Below, piece after piece: positions 43,209 through 51,458 of a stretch of DNA of 64,000 nucleotides (its first letter is position 1; each line of letters begins with the position of its first letter). The translations under genes and the position numbers were made by a program. Below the pieces are notes generated by a model. The model made no database searches and had not been told where the DNA came from. It saw only the letters and a program-made list of their open reading frames with translations. Source of the DNA: Kordia sp965283645 (lineage in GTDB: Bacteria > Bacteroidota > Bacteroidia > Flavobacteriales > Flavobacteriaceae); assembly GCF_965283645.1 (NCBI RefSeq), contig NZ_CBDIPG010000001.1, positions 558,001-622,000 on the forward strand, written 5' to 3'.

Positions 43209-44331
43209 CTGCGGCAGTATTTAAGGCATAAATAGCAAAGGAACCTAACCAATGTGTTCCTTCATAATTGTCGTCAACAATACTTGGTAATGAGTAGTTT
43301 ATGTGTTCATTGGCAACTTTTTTTAAGTGTGCATATTCTGGAAATTGATTGGCAATTCCGTATAAGCACCAAGCTCTACTGAAGTTTACACCATCTAAAT
43401 GGACGAGTTTTCCATCTGTTCTATCGGACACTTTTCCTTGCGCTAATTGAAAATTTTTGTTTGCTAATTGTGGTAAGAATTTTTGCAACCATGTTTTGAA
43501 TTCGTTTTCTGGCAAAATTCTACGCATGATAGCTGCTTCTTCCAAACATGGAGATAAGAAGTCAAATCCGCTTGGTTCCCACGCTATTGGACAGTTTTCA
43601 TCATTTTGATAGAAATCTTTTGCTCTTTGTACTATCACATTTTTTAAAATTGTGTGTTCAACCGTTTTTGCATAATCATACGCAAATGTGAGTCCGAATG
43701 CAGTATTTGTGTGCTCTCCTACTCTGATTGGATAGTTTAGTTTTGGTAAGAAATCTAGATAACCTTGTACAATTATGTCCGTCATTGGTTGCAAATTGGT
43801 TTCTAATTCACGTGCTAACGGATCGTTCCACGTGTGTAATTCTTCTGCCAATTTTAAAAGCCAAGCCCAGCCATATGTACGTTCAAACGATTTGTTGTAT
43901 TTTCCTTTGAAGTATAAAATTTCTGTTTCTATGTTCTCCTTAGAGATATTTTGTGCTAGTTTTTCTCGGATTTCTGCACTGTTTTCCAAGTTTGGGAATT
44001 GTTTTAGCAACGTTACCAACGACCAATGTCCGTGCACAGACGAATGCCAATCAAAACAACCATAAAATGCTGGATGCAATGCTTTTGGCGATTGTAAGTC
44101 TTCTCCACTTCCAATAGTTTGATTGAGTTTGTTTGGATATTCTTCTTGCATACAATGCAATGGCAAAGCCGCTAAACGATTGGCTTCTGGAAGTGATAAG
44201 GTAGCAATTTCACTAGAAATCATAGTGCTTTCTTTGGAGTTTTCTTCTGTTATGGCTTCTTTTTTTTCTTTCGGTTTGGACTGACATTGCACGAATAAAC
44301 AGATGAGTAAGAAGTAACTTATTTTTTTCAA
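43192..44331 (-). CDS. DUF2891 family lipoprotein
   Basis: 379 residues. A lipoprotein signal (YFLLICLFVQC, Cys near residue 16) precedes a Lys/Glu-rich linker and an alpha/alpha-toroid-like DUF2891 domain (LHPAFYGCFDWHSSVHGHWSL, RTYGWAWLLKLAEELH, PIRVGEHTNTAFGL, WEPSGFDFLSPCLEEA). Relatives are of unknown function and resemble glycoside hydrolase toroids. First gene of the operon with the NRAMP-like transporter and 5-oxoprolinase; 17-nt overlap with the next gene. Confidence 0.9.
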   Translation of the reverse strand: MKKISYFLLICLFVQCQSKPKEKKEAITEENSKESTMISSEIATLSLPEANRLAALPLHCMQEEYPNKLNQTIGSGEDLQSPKALHPAFYGCFDWHSSVHGHWSLVTLLKQFPNLENSAEIREKLAQNISKENIETEILYFKGKYNKSFERTYGWAWLLKLAEELHTWNDPLARELETNLQPMTDIIVQGYLDFLPKLNYPIRVGEHTNTAFGLTFAYDYAKTVEHTILKNVIVQRAKDFYQNDENCPIAWEPSGFDFLSPCLEEAAIMRRILPENEFKTWLQKFLPQLANKNFQLAQGKVSDRTDGKLVHLDGVNFSRAWCLYGIANQFPEYAHLKKVANEHINYSLPSIVDDNYEGTHWLGSFAIYALNTAADVQMD

Positions 44332-44471
44332 TTGTTAAAGCGTTTTTGGGTTGAAGGTTCAAGATATGAATTTCTCTTTAGATATGCATGTTGCGTATTG
44401 AGATGTTCAATTTTTTAGGAATCTTGAAATTTAATAGTATTTTTAAGATGAAAAAATTAAACTCAACTAAG

Positions 44472-45650
44472 ATGGAAACTAAAAAATCGAGAAGAGAATT
44501 TCTGAAAATTGGCCTCAAAATGGGCGTTGTATTGCCATTTGCTAGTTCAATATTATATAGTTGTATTTCAAAATCGGACGAAAAGAATACTACTAAATTA
44601 ACATCTTCTAAAAAATTAAAAATTCTTATTCTCGGAGGAACTAGTTTTTTAGGTCCGCATCAGATTGTATATGCAGTTAACAGAGGTCATTCGGTTACAA
44701 CATTCACAAGAGGAAAAACAAAACCGTCAATTTATAAAGAAGCTTTTTCAAAAGTGGAACAACTTATTGGTGATAGAGAGGATAATTTGACAGCTTTGGA
44801 AAATAGAAAGTGGGACGTTGTGATTGATAATTCGGGACGTAAAACCGAATGGACAAAACGATCTGCGGCATTATTAAAAGAAAGTTGTGATTTGTACATA
44901 TACACCTCATCGACAGGAGTTTATTATCCGTATATTAATAGTGATTTTAAGGAAGATTCTAAGGTTTTGACATTAGTTCCAAATGATAGTAAAGAAGATG
45001 AAAAGTTAGAGTATGATTATGGTGTGATGAAAGCAACTTCTGAACAAGCAGCTATGAAAGAGTTTGGAGCTGCTAGAACTATTGTTGTACGACCAACGTA
45101 TATGATTGGTCCTGCTGATAGAACCAACCGCTTTATACATTGGCCAGTGCGACTTGAAAAAGGCGGAGAAGTGTTAGTTCCAGGAAAGAAAGATGACGCT
45201 GTACAGTATATTGACGTGAGAGATGTTGCCGAATGGATGATTCGTTTGGCAGAAGATAAAAAGATAGGAACATACAATGCCGTTGGCCCAAAAGAAGCGC
45301 AAAATATGCATGAGTTTATTACGGAAGCTAAGAAAACCTTTGCTGTTGAGAGTTCTTTGGTAATGATTGACGATTATGATTTTTTGGAAGAAAATGACAT
45401 CTATTATATTGTTCCTTGGATTATTCCTACAGAAAATACGATAGGTTCGGCAAAAATAAACAATCAAAAAGCATTGCAAAATGGACTTTTATTTAGAACC
45501 GTACACGATTCTGTAAAAGATACACTTGATTGGTGGAAATCTGATGCTGTTAGTGAAGAACGAAGAACTGAATTTGTTTCTAACCCAAATTCTATCATAT
45601 TAAAAGAACCAGAAATTATCAAGAAATGGAAAGCGTTGCAGCATGGCTAA
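44472..45650 (+). CDS. NAD-dependent epimerase/dehydratase-like Tat lipoprotein
   Basis: About 392 residues from the ATG at 44472; in-frame ATGs at 44448 and 44388 are alternatives. A twin-arginine signal (SRREFLK) leads to a hydrophobic stretch and a lipobox-like SILYSC, so the folded protein is probably exported and lipid-anchored. The rest is a Rossmann-fold extended SDR: ILILGGTSFLGPH (NAD site), YIYTSSTGVYYPY, YDYGVMKATSEQA (catalytic Tyr/Lys variant) and VRPTYMIGPADR. The exported state of a nucleotide-cofactor enzyme explains the Tat signal. Substrate unknown. Confidence 0.85.
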   Translation: METKKSRREFLKIGLKMGVVLPFASSILYSCISKSDEKNTTKLTSSKKLKILILGGTSFLGPHQIVYAVNRGHSVTTFTRGKTKPSIYKEAFSKVEQLIGDREDNLTALENRKWDVVIDNSGRKTEWTKRSAALLKESCDLYIYTSSTGVYYPYINSDFKEDSKVLTLVPNDSKEDEKLEYDYGVMKATSEQAAMKEFGAARTIVVRPTYMIGPADRTNRFIHWPVRLEKGGEVLVPGKKDDAVQYIDVRDVAEWMIRLAEDKKIGTYNAVGPKEAQNMHEFITEAKKTFAVESSLVMIDDYDFLEENDIYYIVPWIIPTENTIGSAKINNQKALQNGLLFRTVHDSVKDTLDWWKSDAVSEERRTEFVSNPNSIILKEPEIIKKWKALQHG

Positions 45651-45670
45651 GTTAATACTGTTGCTAGTTA

Positions 45671-46006
45671 TTGAGAATAGGCTTTGCTATTTTCTATATT
45701 ACAAGAATTTACAATAGAACTGAAAATGTTTTTTATGATACTGATTATCTGTATTTTAAAAACAAATATACTACGCAAAAAGTAAAGCTTCAAAATATAA
45801 AACGTATTGAACGTACACTATCTGATCAAAGAATTTTGGGAATGCAACATCATAACTATAAGATTGATTTTATAAACGAATTTAGCATGAATGAGTCTGT
45901 AAATATTTGGATTAGTTCTATTCATAATCATATTATTGAATTTGAAAAATATTTGGACTATCACGCTCGAAGCGTTGGTGTAAAACACACTGTTAAGTCC
46001 TTTTGA
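45671..46006 (+). CDS. PH-domain-like small protein, possibly frameshifted at the N-terminus
   Basis: The 111-codon frame starts with a TTG at 45671, preceded by an in-frame stop. The middle (YDTDYLYFKNKYTTQKVKLQ) and SVNIWISSIHNHIIEFEKYL look like a bacterial PH-type domain. In another frame an ATG at 45643, overlapping the stop of the epimerase gene, encodes MAKLILLLVIENRLCYFLYY and ends at 45717; that looks like the missing N-terminal membrane helix. A single-base indel near 45700 would join the two. Either this is a frameshifted pseudogene or the TTG form is real. Confidence 0.4.
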   Translation: MRIGFAIFYITRIYNRTENVFYDTDYLYFKNKYTTQKVKLQNIKRIERTLSDQRILGMQHHNYKIDFINEFSMNESVNIWISSIHNHIIEFEKYLDYHARSVGVKHTVKSF

Positions 46007-46021
46007 TCATTATGAAGTATA

Positions 46022-46047
46022 AAAAAAGCAAGCCAAAGCTTGCTTTT
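46022..46047. terminator. Bidirectional terminator
   Basis: Stem AAAAGCAAGC / GCTTGCTTTT with a short loop, between two convergent genes, with A run before and T run after. Confidence 0.75.
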
Positions 46048-46077
46048 AGTGTTATAATGAATACAAATTAGTACTGA

Positions 46078-46299
46078 TTACCAACATGGGAAACACGTTC
46101 CATTACATGTCCAAAAACATGTTGCAACACAATTTGTTATACACGTATTGTCTGTTACTTTTGGTGTTGGGCATACAGGACAACCTGATCGCACATGTGT
46201 TGCCACTGGCACTGGATTTGCAACACCTCCGCTAATTTCATCTAAGTTTGAAACTGCACTTTTGTTTAATGATAATTTTTTGATTTTCTTTTTTTTCAT
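46078..46299 (-). CDS. Class I lanthipeptide-type precursor (eight Cys, Thr-rich core)
   Basis: 73-residue peptide: leader from MKKKKIKKLSLNKSAVSNLD to EISGG (GG 24-25), then a 48-residue core with eight Cys, seven Thr and a run of xxTC units (DNTC, VATC, FWTC, NGTC). The Thr-Cys spacing is well suited to thioether rings. It lies next to the LytTR regulator on the same strand (164 nt downstream of it). No maturase adjacent. Confidence 0.82.
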   Translation of the reverse strand: MKKKKIKKLSLNKSAVSNLDEISGGVANPVPVATHVRSGCPVCPTPKVTDNTCITNCVATCFWTCNGTCFPCW

Positions 46300-46463
46300 A
46301 ATGGTTAAAATTTAGTGGTTATTAAAAATGTTTTAGCACTTTAGTACACTACACAGTTTGTAGTTATTGTGTGCTTTAAAACTTATCTCAATATTACCCT
46401 GTTTTTGAGCTATTTGAAAAAAAATGTGATGAATGAAGGTGTTTTGTGACGAATGAAGTTCTT

Positions 46464-47348
46464 TTATTTTTTAGAAGATTCTAAGTGTGAAAAAATTTCC
46501 TTGGCATAACTTTTACTCACAGGAATTCCATCTTGTAATTGATCTAAATTTAGTACTATTCGTTGTGAATTTCCTTTGTAAGATGTCACTTTTTGAAGAT
46601 TTACATAATATTGACGATGACATTTGATGATGAAATCATAAGGTGCTAATTTTTCAGCAATAAAACGTAATGACGCTCGTAGCAGTTGCGCTTTTTTATC
46701 TCCTATGGAATATATTTCAACATAATTACCAGAAGCTTTTACATATCCAATTAAGGAAGGAGTTACTTCAATACATTGGTTTACTACTGGCGATTTTAAG
46801 ATTATTTTTTTGTCTGCAACTCGTTGTTGTGCTTCTATGGTTGATGCAATTGCCACTGTATGTGCTTGATGGACAAGTTTGCTAGTATTTAATTTATCTA
46901 ACAATAGTGTAATGATAAATAGTGGAACGCCTATCATTATTGATCTTGGAATCGTTACAAATAGATAGTAACTGGTTTCAACTTCACCAACATCCATCAT
47001 AAAACGATGATAAACAGTACCTATACAACCAGCAATGCTCATTATGCCAACAAGCAATAACCAATGATGGTACGTTTTCCAAGGTCGTTTTTCATTAGCA
47101 AACTTAAGTCTACGAAAAATTAACCAATATACTGTATAGATTACAACAGCCGTATTGATACCATATCCAAGTTGAATGATTTGTATTGGAATTTTAAATT
47201 TTGGAATCGCCAAATAGTTGTCATACGGATCAAATATGTAGACAAAAGCCGTGAGTACAATTCCTATGATAATAGAAAGTTTTAGATAATACGACTTGTT
47301 ATCAATGAGTTGATGTTTTTGTTGAAAGTAGTAGGTTAATTTCTCCAA
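46464..47348 (-). CDS. LytTR-type membrane transcriptional regulator
   Basis: 294 residues: four membrane helices in the N-terminal 165 residues, a linker, and a C-terminal LytTR DNA-binding domain (about 195-290; SLIGYVKASGNYVEIY, RASLRFIAEKL, FIIKCHRQYYVNLQKV, GIPVSKSYAKEI). There is no receiver domain, so the membrane part may sense the signal directly. It lies between two precursor peptide genes on the same strand, which makes it a candidate regulator of them. Confidence 0.93.
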   Translation of the reverse strand: MEKLTYYFQQKHQLIDNKSYYLKLSIIIGIVLTAFVYIFDPYDNYLAIPKFKIPIQIIQLGYGINTAVVIYTVYWLIFRRLKFANEKRPWKTYHHWLLLVGIMSIAGCIGTVYHRFMMDVGEVETSYYLFVTIPRSIMIGVPLFIITLLLDKLNTSKLVHQAHTVAIASTIEAQQRVADKKIILKSPVVNQCIEVTPSLIGYVKASGNYVEIYSIGDKKAQLLRASLRFIAEKLAPYDFIIKCHRQYYVNLQKVTSYKGNSQRIVLNLDQLQDGIPVSKSYAKEIFSHLESSKK

Positions 47349-47522
47349 AATTGTGGTCAGTTATGTTTAAAAACGTTCCTTAAATTTACAACAATGTTTT
47401 CTTTTTTTATAGGTTATTACATACACATTGTGATGAATTGATTGATTTTGTGATGAATTTCAGTAAAAAAGTATTCAAAATCACACCTGCGTAACCTTGA
47501 ATACTTTCTAATGGTTGAAGTA

Positions 47523-47741
47523 TTAACAATACATCAAACAACTATCACTAGGTATATAATTATCTGTATTTGTTCTGTCATCCGTCATATCCGAAGGTGG
47601 TTCTGTATTTAAAGATCCACAGGTTTCATCTGGATTGTTTACATTACTTTCTAAATCTGTTCCACCAACTATTTTTTGTATGTTGGATAGATTTACAATT
47701 TTTGTTTTATTTAATACGAATACTTTCGATCGCTTTTTCAT
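47523..47741 (-). CDS. Lanthipeptide-type precursor (acidic core, three Cys)
   Basis: 72-residue peptide with leader MKKRSKVFVLNKTKIVNLSN then IQKIVGG (GG 26-27). The 45-residue core is acidic and Asn/Thr/Asp-rich with three Cys, two at the end (SDSCLMYC). The palindromic box ATTCATGAAT with its flank lies about 85 nt upstream, and the same box occurs twice upstream of the precursor at 49807, with the TPR-AraC regulator between them. Confidence 0.78.
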   Translation of the reverse strand: MKKRSKVFVLNKTKIVNLSNIQKIVGGTDLESNVNNPDETCGSLNTEPPSDMTDDRTNTDNYIPSDSCLMYC

Positions 47742-47822
47742 AAATATGATTTTTTGAGTTTTGCAATGAAACTAAAAAAAATACCGTGTTTAAGTGCTAT
47801 ATTTTTACATGATAAAGTACAT

Positions 47823-47844
47823 ATTCATGAATCTGTACTTTTTT
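47823..47844 (-). promoter_or_regulatory. ACAGATTCATGAAT box, inverted copy, downstream of the TPR-AraC regulator
   Basis: The reverse complement matches 22 of 22 bases of 49632-49653. It abuts the regulator stop and is about 85 nt upstream of the precursor at 47741. Because of the T run on the plus strand it is not a terminator of the minus-strand regulator. Confidence 0.6.
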
Positions 47845-49572
47845 TTAAGCTTTTGAGTCTTTGATTACTTTTCGTAATTGCCTAACAAAATAAGAAGGTT
47901 TAATTCCTTTCATGTTGTAAAATGCTTTTGAAAAAGATTGCACATTGTTAAAACCAACCTCAGCCGCAATTGCCTTTATGGTATACCGTATGTATGTTGG
48001 ATTGTTTTTAAGTTGCTCAATTGCATATTCAATACGTAATTGATTGATATAATTTGAAAAAGAGCACTTTTTATAATGGTTTACTATTTTAGAAAGATAG
48101 TTTGGATTGGTATTAAATTCTTTTGCTAACAAATTGAGTGTAATTTGATTTGATGTAAATTGGGCTTCCTGTTCAAATATTTCTAGTTTTTGTAATATAC
48201 CATCAATAATATCTTCTGGAACTGCAATTTTATGTTCTTTTGTAGACTGATTTTGAATATTTACATTGGTTTTTGATGCGTTGATCGCTTCTTTAAATCG
48301 AAGTTGATATACTTTTTGCTTTCGATATTGTATCGCAAAACCAATTCCCAATACAAGGATTAATATAAATAATACAATTACAATTGTTCTAAATCGTTCT
48401 TTTTGTTGTTGCTTTTGTGATAGTATCGTTTCTTTTTCAGCTTTTAATTTAGGAATATCATATCCTTTAAAAATTAATTTATTCAAATACAACTCGTCTG
48501 CTTTCAGAATACTATCAACTTTTATCATTTGATTTTTATAGATAAGTTGCTTTTCTAAATCATTTTTATTTTTATAATACGTATCTAAACGCACATATGC
48601 TTTTCTAGTAATTGGAAAGATTGATTGTGTTTTTTGAAAGATAGAATCAACTTTTTTATAATACTGAATAGCTTTTTGTTGTTGATTGATGGCAAAATAT
48701 ATTTCACCTGCGTAATAATATACAAACGCTAACTTATCATCATCCTGAACATTTTCGAAGTATGGAATGTATCTTGAAATGCTGTCAATGGCTGTTTGGT
48801 ACGTTTTTTTATGAAAATGTGTGACGCCTTGATTGAATCCAAAATGATTTTTATACGATTCCTGCTGCAAACGTATTGCTTCTTTATATCCGAGTTTATT
48901 ATAATAACTGGCAGAATCTGTATGTTTTATATCATTAAAAATATTTGCGAATGCTCTAATTGAATTAAGGTACGTTATCGTCGTAACTGCTTCTTGATTC
49001 TTTTTTACATACATATAATTTTTTCTGTACAATTCTAATGCTTCTTCTATATTTCCCATACGCCTTTTTACAATTCCCAAATTATAATTGGCACGCGCAA
49101 CCATTCCTTTTTGATCAAACTTTTGCGCGTAATTGTAAAATTGAAGATAATTATCTAATGCGCGCTGGTAAGCACGTTTTTGATAATAAAAGTCTCCTTT
49201 TTTTTCATAAGCAATTGCTGGATAATATGTATTTGGATTTTCAGCAGTTAAAGCTATAATACTGTCACTGTACGCCAACACATATTCATCAGTATATGTT
49301 AAAGATAGCATGCGATATGCTTGAAGCGTTCTGGAGATATTGTTTTCATTTTTAGCTTTTTCGCGAAAGCATTCGGCAAAAAAGATCTTTTCTTGCTTTG
49401 TTTTAGCATCTGAAAACATATTGCTAATCTCATTGTAATCTTTAGTTTCTATAGCTGTATCAACTGCTACATCTCTACAAGAGAAGCAGAAAAAAAACGT
49501 CAAGAGTAGTAGCGATTGAAAACTTACTTTTCGAAATGAAAATTGGTTTTCCTTTATAAAATATGAGTTCAA
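47845..49572 (-). CDS. Membrane-anchored TPR-AraC family transcriptional regulator
   Basis: 575 residues with the same plan as the protein at 32840: signal or lipoprotein N-terminus (LLLLTFFFCFSC), TPR-like repeats (about 50-360; RANYNLGIVKRRMGNIEEAL), one membrane helix (about 395-415) and a C-terminal AraC-type helix-turn-helix (NLLAKEFNTNPNYLSKIVNH, IKAIAAEVGFNNVQSFSKAF). Two precursor genes flank it, and 22-bp inverted copies of a palindromic box stand at both ends of the gene. It probably regulates itself and both peptides. Confidence 0.92.
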   Translation of the reverse strand: MNSYFIKENQFSFRKVSFQSLLLLTFFFCFSCRDVAVDTAIETKDYNEISNMFSDAKTKQEKIFFAECFREKAKNENNISRTLQAYRMLSLTYTDEYVLAYSDSIIALTAENPNTYYPAIAYEKKGDFYYQKRAYQRALDNYLQFYNYAQKFDQKGMVARANYNLGIVKRRMGNIEEALELYRKNYMYVKKNQEAVTTITYLNSIRAFANIFNDIKHTDSASYYNKLGYKEAIRLQQESYKNHFGFNQGVTHFHKKTYQTAIDSISRYIPYFENVQDDDKLAFVYYYAGEIYFAINQQQKAIQYYKKVDSIFQKTQSIFPITRKAYVRLDTYYKNKNDLEKQLIYKNQMIKVDSILKADELYLNKLIFKGYDIPKLKAEKETILSQKQQQKERFRTIVIVLFILILVLGIGFAIQYRKQKVYQLRFKEAINASKTNVNIQNQSTKEHKIAVPEDIIDGILQKLEIFEQEAQFTSNQITLNLLAKEFNTNPNYLSKIVNHYKKCSFSNYINQLRIEYAIEQLKNNPTYIRYTIKAIAAEVGFNNVQSFSKAFYNMKGIKPSYFVRQLRKVIKDSKA

Positions 49573-49631
49573 GATGGTAGCCTTTTTCTGTTAGATAAAA
49601 AAATGATAACTAAAAGTACTGTTTTTTGAAG

Positions 49632-49675
49632 AAAAAAGTACAGATTCATGAATCCATACTACAGATTCATGAATC
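49632..49675. promoter_or_regulatory. Two GATTCATGAATC palindromes spaced 21 bp
   Basis: Perfect 12-bp palindromes at 49643-49654 and 49664-49675, each preceded by ACA, with centres exactly 21 bp apart (two helical turns). They lie between the divergent TPR-AraC regulator and the precursor at 49807: a likely operator for a dimeric or tandem-binding regulator. Confidence 0.65.
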
Positions 49676-49806
49676 TTACATACTATGTTTTGCATGTCTA
49701 TTGTATGAGTTGTTGCTTTGTAATGCATTGACTTAATACTCTCAGACACAAACAGTAAGTGTCGTAAACTGTTTACTGTTATATCAATTATAAAAATTTT
49801 AGATTC

Positions 49807-50034
49807 ATGAAAAAAAACATTTTAAACATCGGAACTATTTTGAACAAGGAAGAACAAAGAAAAATTAATGGAGGTGATGGCTTAACAAATCGTCAAGAGT
49901 ATTGTGCGTCACTTTCTATTGTATATCATTCATTGACAAATGATCCGGAAGGTGATGGAATTAGTATGGAAAACTACCTATTATCAGAGCAAACATTAGC
50001 GCAATGGCACAGAGAATGTGAAGGTGTAAACTAA
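49807..50034 (+). CDS. LSKxEQ-type GG leader peptide with an acidic core
   Basis: 75-residue peptide. Leader MKKNILNIGTILNKEEQRKI then NGG (GG 22-23), the second leader type. The 52-residue core has only two Cys and many Glu, Asp and Leu (SIVYHSLTNDPEGDGISMEN), unlike the Cys-rich cores of the others. It could be an unmodified bacteriocin or a peptide with one disulfide. Its ATG falls inside a GATTCATGAA sequence, similar to the operator boxes upstream. Confidence 0.75.
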   Translation: MKKNILNIGTILNKEEQRKINGGDGLTNRQEYCASLSIVYHSLTNDPEGDGISMENYLLSEQTLAQWHRECEGVN

Positions 50035-50075
50035 TGCAATTTGTTATTGCTAATAAATTAAATAACCTACCAAGT

Positions 50076-50108
50076 AAAGACTTTGGGAGTCATCTCAAAG
50101 TCTTTATC
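50076..50108 (+). terminator. Terminator after the precursor at 49807
   Basis: Stem AAAGACTTTG / CAAAGTCTTT with a 10-nt loop. Confidence 0.75.
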
Positions 50109-50170
50109 ATTAATAAATATACCTACGATGAAAATTTTCATCATTTATGAACCAATTAAATTTACCATTT

Positions 50171-50359
50171 ATGAAAAAAGTTAAAACCAATCATTTATCA
50201 ATTCAGAAAAAAACGATTTCCAATTTGAACAAAACGCGTGTCAAAGGTGGAACTAACATTCCTTTCACGCAAAATCATTTAGATTCTAGATGTGTTTGCC
50301 GCACAGATGCTTATTTGTGCTTAATGTCTTTTCCTTATTGTATCTCTCAACCTTGCTAA
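50171..50359 (+). CDS. Class I lanthipeptide-type precursor (five Cys)
   Basis: 62 residues from the ATG at 50171; the frame is open to 50147. Leader MKKVKTNHLSIQKKTISNLN then KTRVKGG (GG 26-27), type A. The 35-residue core has five Cys in the order RCVC, YLC, PYC and QPC at the very end. Between two precursors of the second leader type. Confidence 0.78.
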   Translation: MKKVKTNHLSIQKKTISNLNKTRVKGGTNIPFTQNHLDSRCVCRTDAYLCLMSFPYCISQPC

Positions 50360-50434
50360 ACTAAATTGACGCATACATATACAGCGAGTTATTTTTTGTA
50401 CTCGTTATACAATTAACTTTTAAATTTAAATAAC

Positions 50435-50620
50435 ATGAAACAACACATTTTGAGTATCGGAACAGCATTGACAAAATCAGAACAACGCACTATTTACGGT
50501 GGTTTTGGAGAAGAATGTGAACCATTATTAGGTTCTTGTACAAGTGACGAACAATGTCATCCTGTACATAACGGTTTTCGCGCTTATTGCGAGTTTGGAT
50601 GTTGTGTAACTCCAATCTAA
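50435..50620 (+). CDS. LSKxEQ-GG leader peptide, six Cys in core
   Basis: 61 residues. Leader MKQHILSIGTALTKSEQRTI then YGG (GG 22-23), nearly the same pattern as the peptides at 25006 and 49807. The 38-residue core has six Cys with a CC pair (EFGCCVTPI), a knottin-like spacing that could also be a disulfide fold. Last of three tandem precursors; a terminator follows. Confidence 0.8.
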   Translation: MKQHILSIGTALTKSEQRTIYGGFGEECEPLLGSCTSDEQCHPVHNGFRAYCEFGCCVTPI

Positions 50621-50684
50621 AAACTATTTATGTGCCCTTAATTGGTATCACATACTAGTTAATTATAATTTTTGTAAAAATAAC

Positions 50685-50724
50685 AGCCTCAGTATTACCT
50701 TTAAAAGATACTGCTGAGGCTTCA
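50685..50724 (+). terminator. Terminator after the precursor at 50435
   Basis: Imperfect stem AGCCTCAG-TAT ... ATA-CTGCTGAGGCT. It also bounds the biosynthetic cluster on the minus strand. Confidence 0.55.
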
Positions 50725-50788
50725 AATCAATACGTAAAATAGCAAACTATTTTCAAAACGAATTAGCAATAATTTGTAGACTTTTTTT

Positions 50789-51448
50789 CTATAGTTTAAA
50801 ATGTAATTGATCTACTTTTAGCGGTTCAAGTATCGTAGCATCTAGTTCTTCTTTAAATGCGATATGACATTTGTAATTTTTATCTAAGATAATTTCTTTT
50901 AAAAAGAAATCTTCATTGTTAATGTTCACCTGATCATTACTGATTTCAAACGAGTTTAAAGGAATAGAAAATCCTTTTCCACTTGCTTTTACAACGGCTT
51001 CTTTTTGTGTCCAATATTTAAAAAAAGCTTCTGTTTTGTTTGTAGCAGTATCAATATTGTCCCATTCGGATGTTGTCATTTGTGTTTTAAAATCTTCAAT
51101 ATTAACATTGTGCATTTTTTCTATATCAATTCCTATTTCGGAAGTGTTTGTAAGTACACAAATTACAATATGTCCTGAATGTGATATGTTAAAATTTATT
51201 TGTTGCTCTTTCAGTTTTGGTTTGCCATAAGCAGAGTATTCCAAAAGTTCTTCAATGTGTATTCCTTTGTTAATTTTTTTTAATCCATGTTGTAGTAATA
51301 GTCTTCCAAGTAAAGATAGTTGTGCGTCTTCCCAGCGTTTGTATTTTACGATTCGCTCTCGGAATTGTTTGGGGAAGTCGGATAAGTATTTTTCAATTAG
51401 TTGTTCATGATTCTCTTTTAATATGTAGGTAAAGTATATTTGGGTCAT
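50789..51448 (-). CDS. 4'-phosphopantetheinyl transferase (Sfp type)
   Basis: 219 residues. Transfers the phosphopantetheine arm of CoA to the Ser of carrier domains, here most likely Ser988 of the NRPS. The motifs are intact: EIGIDIEKMH (metal-binding Asp) and KYWTQKEAVVKASGKGF (WxxKEA..K). It is the last gene of the minus-strand cluster, 10 nt after the third ATP-grasp-like gene, so it is in the same operon. Confidence 0.93.
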   Translation of the reverse strand: MTQIYFTYILKENHEQLIEKYLSDFPKQFRERIVKYKRWEDAQLSLLGRLLLQHGLKKINKGIHIEELLEYSAYGKPKLKEQQINFNISHSGHIVICVLTNTSEIGIDIEKMHNVNIEDFKTQMTTSEWDNIDTATNKTEAFFKYWTQKEAVVKASGKGFSIPLNSFEISNDQVNINNEDFFLKEIILDKNYKCHIAFKEELDATILEPLKVDQLHFKL

Positions 51449-51458
51449 TTTTATTTTT

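Noticed and set aside
42100..43224. Long plus-strand frames opposite the NRAMP-like gene
   Set aside because: Hydrophobic mirror frames of a membrane protein gene on the other strand; the minus strand has a complete family match.
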